DNA of 64,000 nucleotides. It comes from Bacteroidota bacterium (lineage in GTDB: Bacteria > Bacteroidota > Bacteroidia > AKYH767-A > OLB10). Shown here one piece after another: positions 35,318 through 45,164 of the stretch (its first letter is position 1; every line of letters begins with the position of its first letter). Location: the NCBI GenBank assembly GCA_016714005.1, contig JADJOA010000003.1, positions 62,001 to 126,000 of the forward strand. The letters are read 5' to 3'. Position numbers and translations under genes: made by a program. A model generated the notes under the pieces. The model was given only the letters and a program-made list of their open reading frames with translations. It had not been told where the DNA came from and ran no database searches.

Positions 35318-36557
35318 ATGATAGACTTTAAAAAAAGAATACTCGGCAACGGACTAACAGTAATTGTTCACGAAGACAAAAGCACACCGTTGGTTGCTCT
35401 AAATGTGCTGTACAAGGTTGGCGCGAGAGATGAGGATGAAAACAAAACCGGCTTTGCACATTTGTTTGAGCACTTAATGTTTGGAGGTTCGGTCAATATA
35501 CCAAGTTATGATGAACCCTTGCAGCGTGCAGGAGGTGAGAACAATGCTTTCACAAATAACGATTTTACAAATTATTACCTCACCATTCCTTCTCAAAATG
35601 TAGAAACTGGCTTCTGGTTAGAGAGCGATAGAATGTTATCTCTCGCCTTTTCTGAAAAAAGTTTAGAGGTGCAACGAAGTGTTGTCATTGAAGAATTTAA
35701 ACAGCGTTACCTAAATCAACCTTATGGTGATGTTTGGCTTCACTTGCGCCCATTAGCTTATAAAAAGCACCCTTACAAGTGGGCAACAATTGGCAAAGAA
35801 ATTTCGCATATTGAAAATGCAACACTGGAGGATGTAAAAAATTTCTTCCATAAATATTACCTGCCCAATAATGCTATTTTAAGTATAGCAGGAGATATTG
35901 AACCTGAAAAAGCATTTGCTCTTGCCGAAAAATGGTTTGCAAAAATTCCATCATCAACTTTAGATAAAAACGGTTATGTAAAAGAAGGCAAACAAACGGA
36001 AGAAAGATTTTTAACCCTTGAGAGACCCGTTCCTTTGAATTCTGTTTACAAAGCATACCATACTGTTGCAAGAGGAAATGAGAACTTTCATACAACCGAA
36101 GTTATAGCTGATGCTTTGTCGGGTTCAAAATCATCTCGCCTTTACCAGGCTTTGGTAAAGGAACAAAAAATATTTGCCGATTTGCATGCTTATTTTCTTG
36201 GAGATTTAGATGAAAGTTTGATTGTAATTGAAGGAAAAGTTTTACCTGAACATACAATAGAGCATGCAAACACCGCTATTGAAGTTGAACTCAAAAAAAT
36301 TACCGAAACTTTAATGAGCGAGCATGAACTTGATAAGGTGAAAAATAAAATAGAATCTGCTCTTGTATTTGGTGAAATGAATATTGGAAACAAAGCACTC
36401 AACCTTGCCTATTTTGAAATGCTTGGCGATGCAGCCATGATTAACACACAAAAAAGGAATACGAAAAATTACCCCTTATCAAGTGCAAAAAATAGCAGCA
36501 GATATATTCAGAAAAGAGAATTGCTCCACCATATTTTACAAAGCCGCAGCAAACTAA
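35318..36557 (+). CDS. M16 family zinc metallopeptidase (catalytic subunit)
   Basis: ATG at 35318. The inverted zinc motif H-L-F-E-H is at residues 48-52 (GFAHLFEHLMFGGS), followed by NNAFTNNDFTNYYLTIPSQN and EGL-type segments of the M16 N-terminal domain. The frame as written runs to 36607, but an A-run deletion near 36452 puts the last ~35 residues out of phase; in the right frame it ends at 36557 with FYKAAAN, seven bases before the next gene. About 413 residues. M16 enzymes degrade or process peptides in the periplasm or cytoplasm. No signal peptide. Partner: the motif-less M16 protein downstream. Confidence 0.87.
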
Positions 36558-36563
36558 AAATTT

Positions 36564-37088
36564 ATGACATTAAACAGAATAGTAGAACCATCCATTTCTA
36601 TTCCTGACACGCTCTATTTTAAACACGTTGAGGAAATAATTTTAAAAAATAAAGTTCCTTTATATGTGTTAAATGCAGGAACTCAAGAGCTATGCAAGGT
36701 AGAAATTGTATTTAAAGCAGGAGAACTTTATTCCCAAACATCTTTGGTAGCAACAGCAGTAAATGATTTATTGGATAGCGGAACAAACAACAAAACAGCA
36801 TTTGAAATTGCAGAAGCCTTTGATTATTATGGAGCTTATCTGCAAACAGAATCGAATTCTGATTATGCAAGTGTAAAACTTTATACCCTCAATAAACATT
36901 TGGGTAAAACACTGCCATTATTAAAAGAAATTTTAACGGAAGCCATTTTCCCGCAAGATGAACTAGCAACATACCAGCAACAAAATTACCAGCGCTTAAA
37001 AATTAATAACGAAAAGGTTGATTATTTAGCAAGGAAAAAATTTACGCCTCTATTTTCAACCAACAACATCCTTATGGTTATGAAATAG
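36564..37088 (+). CDS. M16 family non-catalytic partner, N-terminal fragment
   Basis: ATG at 36564, seven bases after the rebuilt stop of the first M16 gene, so the two are an operon. It has the M16 N-terminal fold (VPLYVLNAGTQELCKVEIVF) but no H-x-x-E-H: the site reads VNDLLDSGTNN. Such inactive subunits pair with a catalytic M16 chain. A slip near 37045 ends this frame; the next frame continues with FNQQHPYGYEIDEGHYKSLS. Confidence 0.82.
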   Translation: MTLNRIVEPSISIPDTLYFKHVEEIILKNKVPLYVLNAGTQELCKVEIVFKAGELYSQTSLVATAVNDLLDSGTNNKTAFEIAEAFDYYGAYLQTESNSDYASVKLYTLNKHLGKTLPLLKEILTEAIFPQDELATYQQQNYQRLKINNEKVDYLARKKFTPLFSTNNILMVMK

Positions 37089-37120
37089 ATGAAGGACATT
37101 ACAAAAGTTTATCAAGCGAT

Positions 37121-37309
37121 TTGCTTCTTGATTTTTATCAAAAATCTTACCCGCTTAATAATTCATTTGTTTTGGTAAGCGGTAAATTTTCCAATAAAGA
37201 TTTGAGCGTAATAGAAAATCATTTTGAGGATTATCCTGTTTCAGACAATAAAAGCTCCACTCTATATACAGCGCCTCAACAGAGCTTTTATTGCTCATCA
37301 AAAAATTAA
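37121..37309 (+). CDS. M16 family non-catalytic partner, middle fragment
   Basis: This short frame reads LLDFYQKSYPLNNSFVLVSG and DLSVIENHFEDYPVSDNKSS. It links the N-terminal part (36564) and the C-terminal part (37224). It is not a gene of its own. The breaks are near 37045 and 37262. Confidence 0.65.
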   Translation: MLLDFYQKSYPLNNSFVLVSGKFSNKDLSVIENHFEDYPVSDNKSSTLYTAPQQSFYCSSKN

Positions 37310-37844
37310 AATTGAAAAAGAAAATGCTGTGCAAAGTGCTATAAGAATCGGGAGAAGCTGGCATGATAAAACCCAGCCTGCTTTTCAGAATATGATAATT
37401 ACAACCACCATTTTAGGCGGTTACTTTGGCTCAAGGCTGATGAAAAATATAAGGGAGGACAAGGGCTACACTTATGGAATCGGTTGCAGTGTAAGTTCTT
37501 TTTTGCAATCGGGGTTTATTTCCATTAGCACACAAGTAGGAATAGATGTTTGCGAGCGAGCTATTAATGAAATTTACAAGGAAATTGAAATGTTGCGCAC
37601 AACTACAGTTGGTTTAGAAGAGCTAACATTGGTAAAAAATTATCTTTTCGGGACGTTTCAAAGAAGCATAGACGGTGCATTTGCACTTGCAGACAAGTTT
37701 AAAAACATAAAGGTTTTTGATCTTGGTTACGATTACTACTACAACTATCTGAAATTACTAAAAGATGCAACACCGGATATGGTTCTAAAAACGGCTGTTG
37801 ACCATCTAAACCCCGAAAACCTTTTTGAAGTGGCTGTCGGTTAA
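37224..37844 (+). CDS. M16 family non-catalytic partner, C-terminal fragment
   Basis: From about residue 20 this frame holds the second M16 domain: NAVQSAIRIGRSW, then TTILGGYFGSRLMKNIREDK, GYTYGIGCSVSSF. The R-x-x-KGYTYG motif is the substrate-binding loop of M16 C-terminal domains (usually R-x4-Y). The rebuilt protein spans 36564-37844, about 427 residues. Confidence 0.8.
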   Translation: MRIILFQTIKAPLYIQRLNRAFIAHQKIKIEKENAVQSAIRIGRSWHDKTQPAFQNMIITTTILGGYFGSRLMKNIREDKGYTYGIGCSVSSFLQSGFISISTQVGIDVCERAINEIYKEIEMLRTTTVGLEELTLVKNYLFGTFQRSIDGAFALADKFKNIKVFDLGYDYYYNYLKLLKDATPDMVLKTAVDHLNPENLFEVAVG

Positions 37845-37935
37845 TAAATCATCCCTAATATTAGGGATAAAATAGCTCTATAAGAGGGTAATTAACCGAG
37901 GGTGTTTATTTTTTTTAAACATTTGCCCAAATACC

Positions 37936-37966
37936 TTTGGAAATACACTTATGATGCTTACATTTG
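37936..37966 (+). promoter_or_regulatory. Bacteroidetes sigma-ABfr-type promoter
   Basis: TTTG (37936-37939), exactly 19 bases, then TACATTTG (37959-37966): a perfect match to TTTG-N19-TAnnTTTG. It lies 97 bases before the start codon of the giant adhesin, leaving an untranslated leader of about 90 bases. Confidence 0.75.
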
Positions 37967-38062
37967 ATGCAAGAATTATTACCTTGAAAAGCGTGGGTTT
38001 GTGTACAGGAATTACAACAAATTAAACAACACGATTTTTAACCTTATTAAAAACAAAAAATT

Positions 38063-41000
38063 ATGAGCATGAAAAGAATTATTCAATTCTTTCTGGTGTT
38101 TGCACTACTCTCAAACACAGCAAAAGCATCTCACTTATTTGGAGGGGAAATAACTTGGCAATGTATCAAATCAGGACCTGGTGCAGGGCAGTATATTTTT
38201 ACTCTTAAGCTTTATCGAGATTGTTTTGGAATTCCCTTAGATTGTAGTGCTGGACAACAAATAGATGTTTGGGGAATACCTGGCTTGTGTGGCATTCCCT
38301 TAACATCGGTTCAAGGACCCAATTGTACTCCTACAGATTTAAGCCCTACAGGCTGTGGATTTAATTGTGCAGGCGGTGATCCGCGTTCGGTGGAGGAATG
38401 GAAATGGATTTCAGCACCTATAACACTCAATGGGGTTCCTCCTGCAACAGGATGGACTTTTTCATGGACATCATGCTGTAGAAATATCCTAAATAATGTT
38501 GGTGGAGGAGGTGGATTTACCGTTAGAGCAAAAATGTTCCCTTATAATGGATTAAATGCAAATCCGTGCTTTGATAGTTCTCCATTTTTTACGGAAAGAC
38601 CAAATACATTAATCACCACTGGTTTTCCTTACACTTACAATCCATTTGCAGTTGACCCAGAACAAGATTCACTTGTTTATGGTTTTGGTCAACCACTTGA
38701 AAGTTCTACCGGAAATTGCCCTACCTTTTCAGCGCCTAATACCCCCTTTAATCCACCTTACACTGTTAACTCTCCATTTCCTGGAAACCCTGTTTTAGAC
38801 CCAGTTACTGGCGAACTCAACCTTAATAATCCAGGAACTGTAGGCAATTTTGCGGCATGTATAAAAGTTACCGCATGGAAGTGTGGTATTAAGGTAGCAG
38901 AAATATATAGAGATTATGCCATTACTTTCACTGCTCCTGTTGTAATTTGCAACCCTGCCGGAGCAATAAACACTCCTCCTGATGTTTTTCCTCCATTTAC
39001 AAGTGGCTATGATACAACTGTAGTGGCAGGCGATACAATAAGGTTTATTTTAAGAGCCAATGACTTCGAGGGAAGTTGCCCGGGTGGACTTCCTCAATCT
39101 ATTACAATTGAATCTCCTAACGATCCTTCAGCTAACTGGGGAGCCGGATATTCTAATCTAAATTCCGGTTGTCTGGTTCCGCCTTGTGCTATTTTAACGC
39201 AGCCTACCACACCGTTTGCTCCAGTTGTATTGCCCAATACCAAACCAATTTCCAATGCTGTAAGATTTGTATGGCCTACATCTTGCGCGCATCTCAATCC
39301 TCCATTCGTATGCCCGGGGTCTAATAATCCAACTAAAGATTATACTTTTATTCTTAAAACACGAGATAATGTTTGTCCAGTACCAGGTGTAAATTTTTCT
39401 ACCATGAAAATTACGGTAGTTGCCCCAGATACTTTGCTGCCACCAGAAATACGTTGTGCTAAAGTTACATGCGGAACTGGTGATGTTAGATTAGAGTGGG
39501 AAACTCCAGGTGGGGCTGCTGCTAAAGATACCCATAATTATTTTGCAAAGTATCACATATTCGGTTCGCTTACGGGAGCGGTAGGAAGTTTTGTTTTGAT
39601 TGACTCTTTAGAAGGAGGTAAGCCCATTTTCTACAATAAATTTAAAGATGTTAGTGCGGCAAGTCTTTCTCTTTTGGGTCCAGGAGTAAATGCTCAAAAC
39701 AATTCCATTTATTTTCAAATGAAAACCGTTTGTGGTTGCGATAGTACTGTTTTTTCCAAGCCTTCAAATATTGCTCGCAGTATGAATATGTCGGTAGTAA
39801 AAACCGGAAGCAGTGTAGCTATAAACTGGAACCCTGTTCATAATCCATTGTTACCAACATCAAGCAACAAGTATGAATTGTGGCGCGAATATCCGATGGG
39901 GACATGGACGAAAGTAACCGATGTAATCGGAGCCACCTCTTACAACGATTCTGCATTTGTAAAGGGTTTATGCGTAGATAGTGTGGTGTATCAGGTAAGA
40001 ACTTCTGATAATTTATCTTGCGAAAGTTGGAGTAATTGCGATACCTTACGTGTAACGCAAACTATTACCGCTGGAATAACACCTGCAACACCTGTAAACC
40101 TTTGTGCCGGAGCAACTGCTACATTAACGGCCACTCCTGCAACCGGAGGTGGTGTTACTTACACCTATCAGTGGAGCGGTGCGGGTTCTGGTACTAATCA
40201 AACTTTTACAGCAGGTTTAAGTGGAACATATACAGTTACCGTAACGCAACAACCATCTGGGTGTACAGCCACAGCTACTAAGACCGTGAATGTATCTCCT
40301 GCTTATAATGCTTCTATTAGTGGAGTAACTCCTAAATGTGCAGGCCAGTCAACAACATTAACAATTGCGAGCGGCAGTACTGGCAACTGGCCATATTGGA
40401 TTAATGGCCCTGCGGGTCAAATTACCGGTACGGCCACAACCAACCCTTTTAATATATCTATTAGTAATTTGCAGGTATCGCATAATTATACTTTGGATAG
40501 CTTAAAAGATTCAAACGGTTGTAAGGCAACTATTACTACCGGAGCAAATATTGTTGTTAATCCATTGCCAACTGCATCTATAAATGTAACTGCCAACGAT
40601 ACAATTTGTCAAGGTAATAACTCAAGTGTAACTTTTAATTTTAGCGGTGCAGCAGGACAAGCACCATATGCCCTTACTTATACAAGTCCTACAGGAAATC
40701 AGGTTCTTAATACATCTACAAATCCTTATGTTTTAAATGTAAGCCCTCCTCCACCATCATTTACTTATGGTTTGGTGTCGCTTACTGATAATAATGGCTG
40801 CACAGCTTTAGCTTCAGGTTTAACCGGTACAAGAAAAATTGTTGTAAATCCAACTCCAAGTGCAACATTATCTTTGGTTCAGGGAAATGATACTATTTGC
40901 TTTGGCGATTCTGTAAGACTGAAAGTTGATTTTACGGGAACTGCTCCATTTAACATTACTTTAAGAGATAACACAACTGGAACGTTAACACCAATAAACA

Positions 41001-44000
41001 CGAATGCTACTTCTGCTTTTGCATGGGTAAAACCAAATTCAACAGGTAATTTCAATTACACCTTGCAATCATTTACCAGTTCAACAAAACTTTGCACAGG
41101 ACCAATTAATAACAATGTGCTTATTGTTGTAAAAGCAATTCCAAACGCAAACTTATCTGCATTAACCAACACAACTATTTGCAATGGAGACTCTATAAGT
41201 CTTTCGACAGCATTTACAGGCTCTGCCAATTATTCTTTTACATGGAAACCATTGGGAGGCTCAAATACAACAACCAATAATATAACTGCTTCTCCTTACA
41301 ATTACTGGGTAAAACCAGCATTGGGTGCTACAGGTTATGTTTTGCTAAGTGTTACAGATGCTTTTTGTTCTCGTACTGCAATTAATGATACTGTTTTTGT
41401 AACTGTTAGACCATTGCCAACTGCAATTATCAGCACTACAACTCCAAGCATTTGTCAAGGTGCACAGGCTACCTTAAATATAAACTTTACAGGCACTGCT
41501 AATTTTAGCGGAAGCTGGCAATTACAGGGCGGTGGCGCACCCACTAATTTTAATACTGCATCCAATCCTTATTCTTTTAACCTTGTCCCAGCAATTGGAA
41601 ATAATGTATACCAATTAGTTGGTCAGGTTACAGATGGAAACGGTTGCAAACAAAATGTAAATGTGGCTACAACTGCGGTTAATGTTATTCAATTGCCCGT
41701 AGCAAGTTTAAGTGGCAATGATACTGCCTGTATTGGTTCGCCAATTCAATTAAATGTAAACTTCCCGCAGGGAACAGCCCCATACACTTTCTATTATCAT
41801 AACATTACAACAAATACATCCGGTTCTGTTTCTAATGTAAATCCGGGTGCAGGTAATCCATATATACTAAACATTACAGGATTGGCTGCCGGTACTTATA
41901 ACTTCCAGTTAGATTCTGTTAAATCAGGAGGATGTAAAGGAAATGTAAATGGTTCTGCAATTGGGGTAATAAATCCGGTTCCAGTTGCAACTTTAACTGT
42001 TGGAAGCGATACCATTTGCCAGGGAACTAATACAAGTTTAAATATTAATTTTTCTACAGGAACCGGTCCATATACTTACACCATGCAAGGTCAGGCTGCT
42101 GTTACAAGCGCTATAAACCCAATTGTAATTCCTGTTACTGCCCCGCCTGTAGGATTAAACAATTACACTTTAGTAAACATACAGGATAAGAATTGCTCAT
42201 CTGTTACCAATCAGGCAGTAACTGTAAGGGTAATTCCAAACCCGACAGCAACAATTACATCTACCGATTCTATTTGCAATGGTGATAATGCAAATGTTAC
42301 GGTTACGTTTGTTGGGCAAGGTCCTTTTTCTACAATTTACACAGCAAATCCTGGTGGAGGCAACACAGCAATTAACAACAATGCTACAACTACTTATAGC
42401 ACTGTTGTTAATCCAACACAAACTACAACATATGCATTAAACAATGTTAGTGTAACAGGTTTGTATGGATGTTCTTCAATTGTAACCGACAATGCCGTGA
42501 CAGTTGTATCGCCAAAACCTGTTGCGGTAATTTCGGGTACGCAATCTATTTGCAGAAATGATTCAGCTACCATTACAATTAATTTTGCAACTGGTACTGC
42601 ACCATACAGCGGAACCTATTTAGTTAATGGAGCAGGTGCGGTTAACTTCAGTGGTATTACTACCAATCCTTACGTTTTCAAAATTAAGCAGACAACTGCG
42701 GGTACTTTCAATTATACACTCTCTAATTTGAATGACAGATATTGCTCTGCTGGCGCTGCAAATATCAGCGGTACAGCTACAGTAACAGTTAAAGCATTGC
42801 CAACAGCAGCTTTATCAGGAACAACAACAATTTGTAATGGGGTTCAAACTAACTTATCAATTGCATTTACCGGCACTGGAAATTTTGTTGGAAGCTACGG
42901 ACCTGTTGGCGGACCGTTTACAAACTATAATACAGCAAGTAATCCATTAATCATTCCTGTTAATCCAGGTACAACAACATCTTATCAACTAACTGGAGTA
43001 ATTACAGATAATCTAGGTTGCCAAAATACAGTGAGTACTGCGCCTGTTGCTGTTACTGTAACCCAGTTACCACAAGCAGTAATTTCAGGTAGTGATACCG
43101 CTTGTGCTGGTGGCGGAACTCAACTTGCAATTAATTTCACACAAGGTTCGGCTCCTTATACTTTCTATTATCACAACGCTACAAACGGAAATATTGGAAC
43201 ACCAATTACAACGTCAACAAACCCCTACACTTTAAATATTCCATCGTTAGCTGTTGGTACATACAACTTCCAATTAGATTCTGTAGTTTCATTTGGTTGT
43301 AAAGGTTCTGTGCAGGGAAGCGGGCAGGTGATAGTTAAACCATTGCCGGTTGCTACCATCACTGTAGCAAGCGATACTATTTGCGAAGGCACTTCAACAA
43401 ATTATACTGTAAACTTCAGCACAGGTACTGCACCTTATACTTTCCAACTTTCAGGCGGTGCGGTTCAAAACACCAATAATGCATCTACAACGGTTTCAAT
43501 AAGCCCTACAGCGCCATCAAACAATTACATACTAACAAATATTACTGATAAGTTCTGCGCAGCTACTACCAATCAAACTGTAAATGTGAAAGTAATTCCC
43601 TTGCCTGATGCGACCATAAATTCAACTCCTGCAATTTGCGACCAGCAAACTGCAACGGTTACCATCAACTTTACTGGTGTAGCTCCATTCAATGCGACTT
43701 ACACAATGAAGTCGCCATCAACAAGTTTAATTACAAATAATGTAACTGCGCATCCGTCAAATACATATACTGCAACCAATGTGTTGAACGAAACAACTAC
43801 CTACACCCTGGTTGGAACAGTGAGCGGTTTGTATGGTTGTTCAAGAACTGTTGCTGATACACATATTACTGTAGTACACCCAAAACCAACTTCACAATTG
43901 TTAACGGTTGATGATATTTGTATTGGGCAGCAAACAAATTTAACAGTAACATTCCCTGTTGGCACTGCTCCGTTTAATTACACGTTACAAAATAATTTGA

Positions 44001-45151
44001 CAGGCGGAACTACTAATTACACTGCCAACAGTAGCCAGGCAACATTAAGCGTATCTCCAAATCAAACCACCACTTATAGTGTAATTGCCGTAACTGATGC
44101 CAACAATTGTGCAGCTACACAAATGACCAATGCTTCAACTATAACAGTAAATCCGTTACCTCAACCTATTATAGTTGGCGATAATACTGTGTGCGATGGT
44201 CAATCATCTGTACTTTCAACCACTGCTACAACTCCTGCTTACGCAAGTTACTTATGGTCACAGTCCGGTGCAACAACATCAACTATTTCTGTAAATACAG
44301 TAGGAAACTATTCTGTTACAGTTACGGATGTAAATGGATGCGTAAACACTTCACCATCGTTTGCATTTACGGTTAATGATAATCCGGTAATTGATTTTAC
44401 AAATGATACTTCTCTTGCTTGTGAAATATCAAACATCAATTTCACCAATTTATCAACTTACGAGCCTAATGCAACTTTTGCATGGACATTGGCGCCTGGT
44501 GTAACTTCAGCACTTACAAACCCATCTCATGTTTACACTACCCCAGGCACGTATCAAATTAGCTTGACAATTGTAAATCCAACAGGATGTACTTCTTCAG
44601 ACACCAAGCCGGTTGACATTACATTCTTCCCATTACCTGAAGCAAAGTTTATTGCTGACCCATTGGCAACAAATATTTACTCATCCGGAATAAACTTCTA
44701 TGACCAATCAGCAAATGCGGTTTCGTGGAGTTGGAATTTTGGTGATGACAATACTTCTTCCGTGCAAAATCCATCACACTACTATGGTTCTGTTGGTGAG
44801 TACATGGTTAAGCTTGTGGTTACCAATATTGCAGGTTGTGTTTCTGAATATCAGCAGCAGGTTATTGTAAATCCGTTCTATTTACCAAACGCGTTTACCC
44901 CAAATAAAGATGGAAAGAATGATTTCTTCTTTGACCCAGGCTTTAGTTTGGATGTTGCATCCTACAACATGAAAATATTTAATCGTTGGGGACAAAAGTT
45001 CTTTGAAACAGAAACACCTGCCAAAACATGGGATGGTTCAGACCCAGCGGGTGCTAAAGCACCACAAGGTGTTTACGTTTACTCGATTGATGTAAAAACA
45101 AAAGAAGGAAAGAGCCAACAGTACAACGGTACTGTTACTCTTCTGAGATAG
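38063..45151 (+). CDS. Giant SprB-like surface protein with T9SS type B C-terminus
   Basis: An intact 2362-residue frame. Residues 1-23 are a signal peptide. About 25-440 form an N-terminal domain with many Cys. A fibronectin-like pair occupies about 459-675. Then comes a long array of ~85-95-residue Ig-like repeats (677-2100), each starting with a D-T/S-I-C-x-G-x3 motif as in SprB-type repeats. PKD domains follow at about 2109-2190 and 2192-2270, and the last ~90 residues (YLPNAFTPNKDGKNDFF ... FNRWGQKFFET ... TWDG) are the gliding-motility-associated type B sorting domain. It should be exported by the T9SS and act as a surface adhesin or gliding-related filament. Strong promoter upstream; a terminator follows. 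Confidence 0.9.
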   Translation: MSMKRIIQFFLVFALLSNTAKASHLFGGEITWQCIKSGPGAGQYIFTLKLYRDCFGIPLDCSAGQQIDVWGIPGLCGIPLTSVQGPNCTPTDLSPTGCGFNCAGGDPRSVEEWKWISAPITLNGVPPATGWTFSWTSCCRNILNNVGGGGGFTVRAKMFPYNGLNANPCFDSSPFFTERPNTLITTGFPYTYNPFAVDPEQDSLVYGFGQPLESSTGNCPTFSAPNTPFNPPYTVNSPFPGNPVLDPVTGELNLNNPGTVGNFAACIKVTAWKCGIKVAEIYRDYAITFTAPVVICNPAGAINTPPDVFPPFTSGYDTTVVAGDTIRFILRANDFEGSCPGGLPQSITIESPNDPSANWGAGYSNLNSGCLVPPCAILTQPTTPFAPVVLPNTKPISNAVRFVWPTSCAHLNPPFVCPGSNNPTKDYTFILKTRDNVCPVPGVNFSTMKITVVAPDTLLPPEIRCAKVTCGTGDVRLEWETPGGAAAKDTHNYFAKYHIFGSLTGAVGSFVLIDSLEGGKPIFYNKFKDVSAASLSLLGPGVNAQNNSIYFQMKTVCGCDSTVFSKPSNIARSMNMSVVKTGSSVAINWNPVHNPLLPTSSNKYELWREYPMGTWTKVTDVIGATSYNDSAFVKGLCVDSVVYQVRTSDNLSCESWSNCDTLRVTQTITAGITPATPVNLCAGATATLTATPATGGGVTYTYQWSGAGSGTNQTFTAGLSGTYTVTVTQQPSGCTATATKTVNVSPAYNASISGVTPKCAGQSTTLTIASGSTGNWPYWINGPAGQITGTATTNPFNISISNLQVSHNYTLDSLKDSNGCKATITTGANIVVNPLPTASINVTANDTICQGNNSSVTFNFSGAAGQAPYALTYTSPTGNQVLNTSTNPYVLNVSPPPPSFTYGLVSLTDNNGCTALASGLTGTRKIVVNPTPSATLSLVQGNDTICFGDSVRLKVDFTGTAPFNITLRDNTTGTLTPINTNATSAFAWVKPNSTGNFNYTLQSFTSSTKLCTGPINNNVLIVVKAIPNANLSALTNTTICNGDSISLSTAFTGSANYSFTWKPLGGSNTTTNNITASPYNYWVKPALGATGYVLLSVTDAFCSRTAINDTVFVTVRPLPTAIISTTTPSICQGAQATLNINFTGTANFSGSWQLQGGGAPTNFNTASNPYSFNLVPAIGNNVYQLVGQVTDGNGCKQNVNVATTAVNVIQLPVASLSGNDTACIGSPIQLNVNFPQGTAPYTFYYHNITTNTSGSVSNVNPGAGNPYILNITGLAAGTYNFQLDSVKSGGCKGNVNGSAIGVINPVPVATLTVGSDTICQGTNTSLNINFSTGTGPYTYTMQGQAAVTSAINPIVIPVTAPPVGLNNYTLVNIQDKNCSSVTNQAVTVRVIPNPTATITSTDSICNGDNANVTVTFVGQGPFSTIYTANPGGGNTAINNNATTTYSTVVNPTQTTTYALNNVSVTGLYGCSSIVTDNAVTVVSPKPVAVISGTQSICRNDSATITINFATGTAPYSGTYLVNGAGAVNFSGITTNPYVFKIKQTTAGTFNYTLSNLNDRYCSAGAANISGTATVTVKALPTAALSGTTTICNGVQTNLSIAFTGTGNFVGSYGPVGGPFTNYNTASNPLIIPVNPGTTTSYQLTGVITDNLGCQNTVSTAPVAVTVTQLPQAVISGSDTACAGGGTQLAINFTQGSAPYTFYYHNATNGNIGTPITTSTNPYTLNIPSLAVGTYNFQLDSVVSFGCKGSVQGSGQVIVKPLPVATITVASDTICEGTSTNYTVNFSTGTAPYTFQLSGGAVQNTNNASTTVSISPTAPSNNYILTNITDKFCAATTNQTVNVKVIPLPDATINSTPAICDQQTATVTINFTGVAPFNATYTMKSPSTSLITNNVTAHPSNTYTATNVLNETTTYTLVGTVSGLYGCSRTVADTHITVVHPKPTSQLLTVDDICIGQQTNLTVTFPVGTAPFNYTLQNNLTGGTTNYTANSSQATLSVSPNQTTTYSVIAVTDANNCAATQMTNASTITVNPLPQPIIVGDNTVCDGQSSVLSTTATTPAYASYLWSQSGATTSTISVNTVGNYSVTVTDVNGCVNTSPSFAFTVNDNPVIDFTNDTSLACEISNINFTNLSTYEPNATFAWTLAPGVTSALTNPSHVYTTPGTYQISLTIVNPTGCTSSDTKPVDITFFPLPEAKFIADPLATNIYSSGINFYDQSANAVSWSWNFGDDNTSSVQNPSHYYGSVGEYMVKLVVTNIAGCVSEYQQQVIVNPFYLPNAFTPNKDGKNDFFFDPGFSLDVASYNMKIFNRWGQKFFETETPAKTWDGSDPAGAKAPQGVYVYSIDVKTKEGKSQQYNGTVTLLR

Positions 45152-45164
45152 AAGGCTTAGAAAA

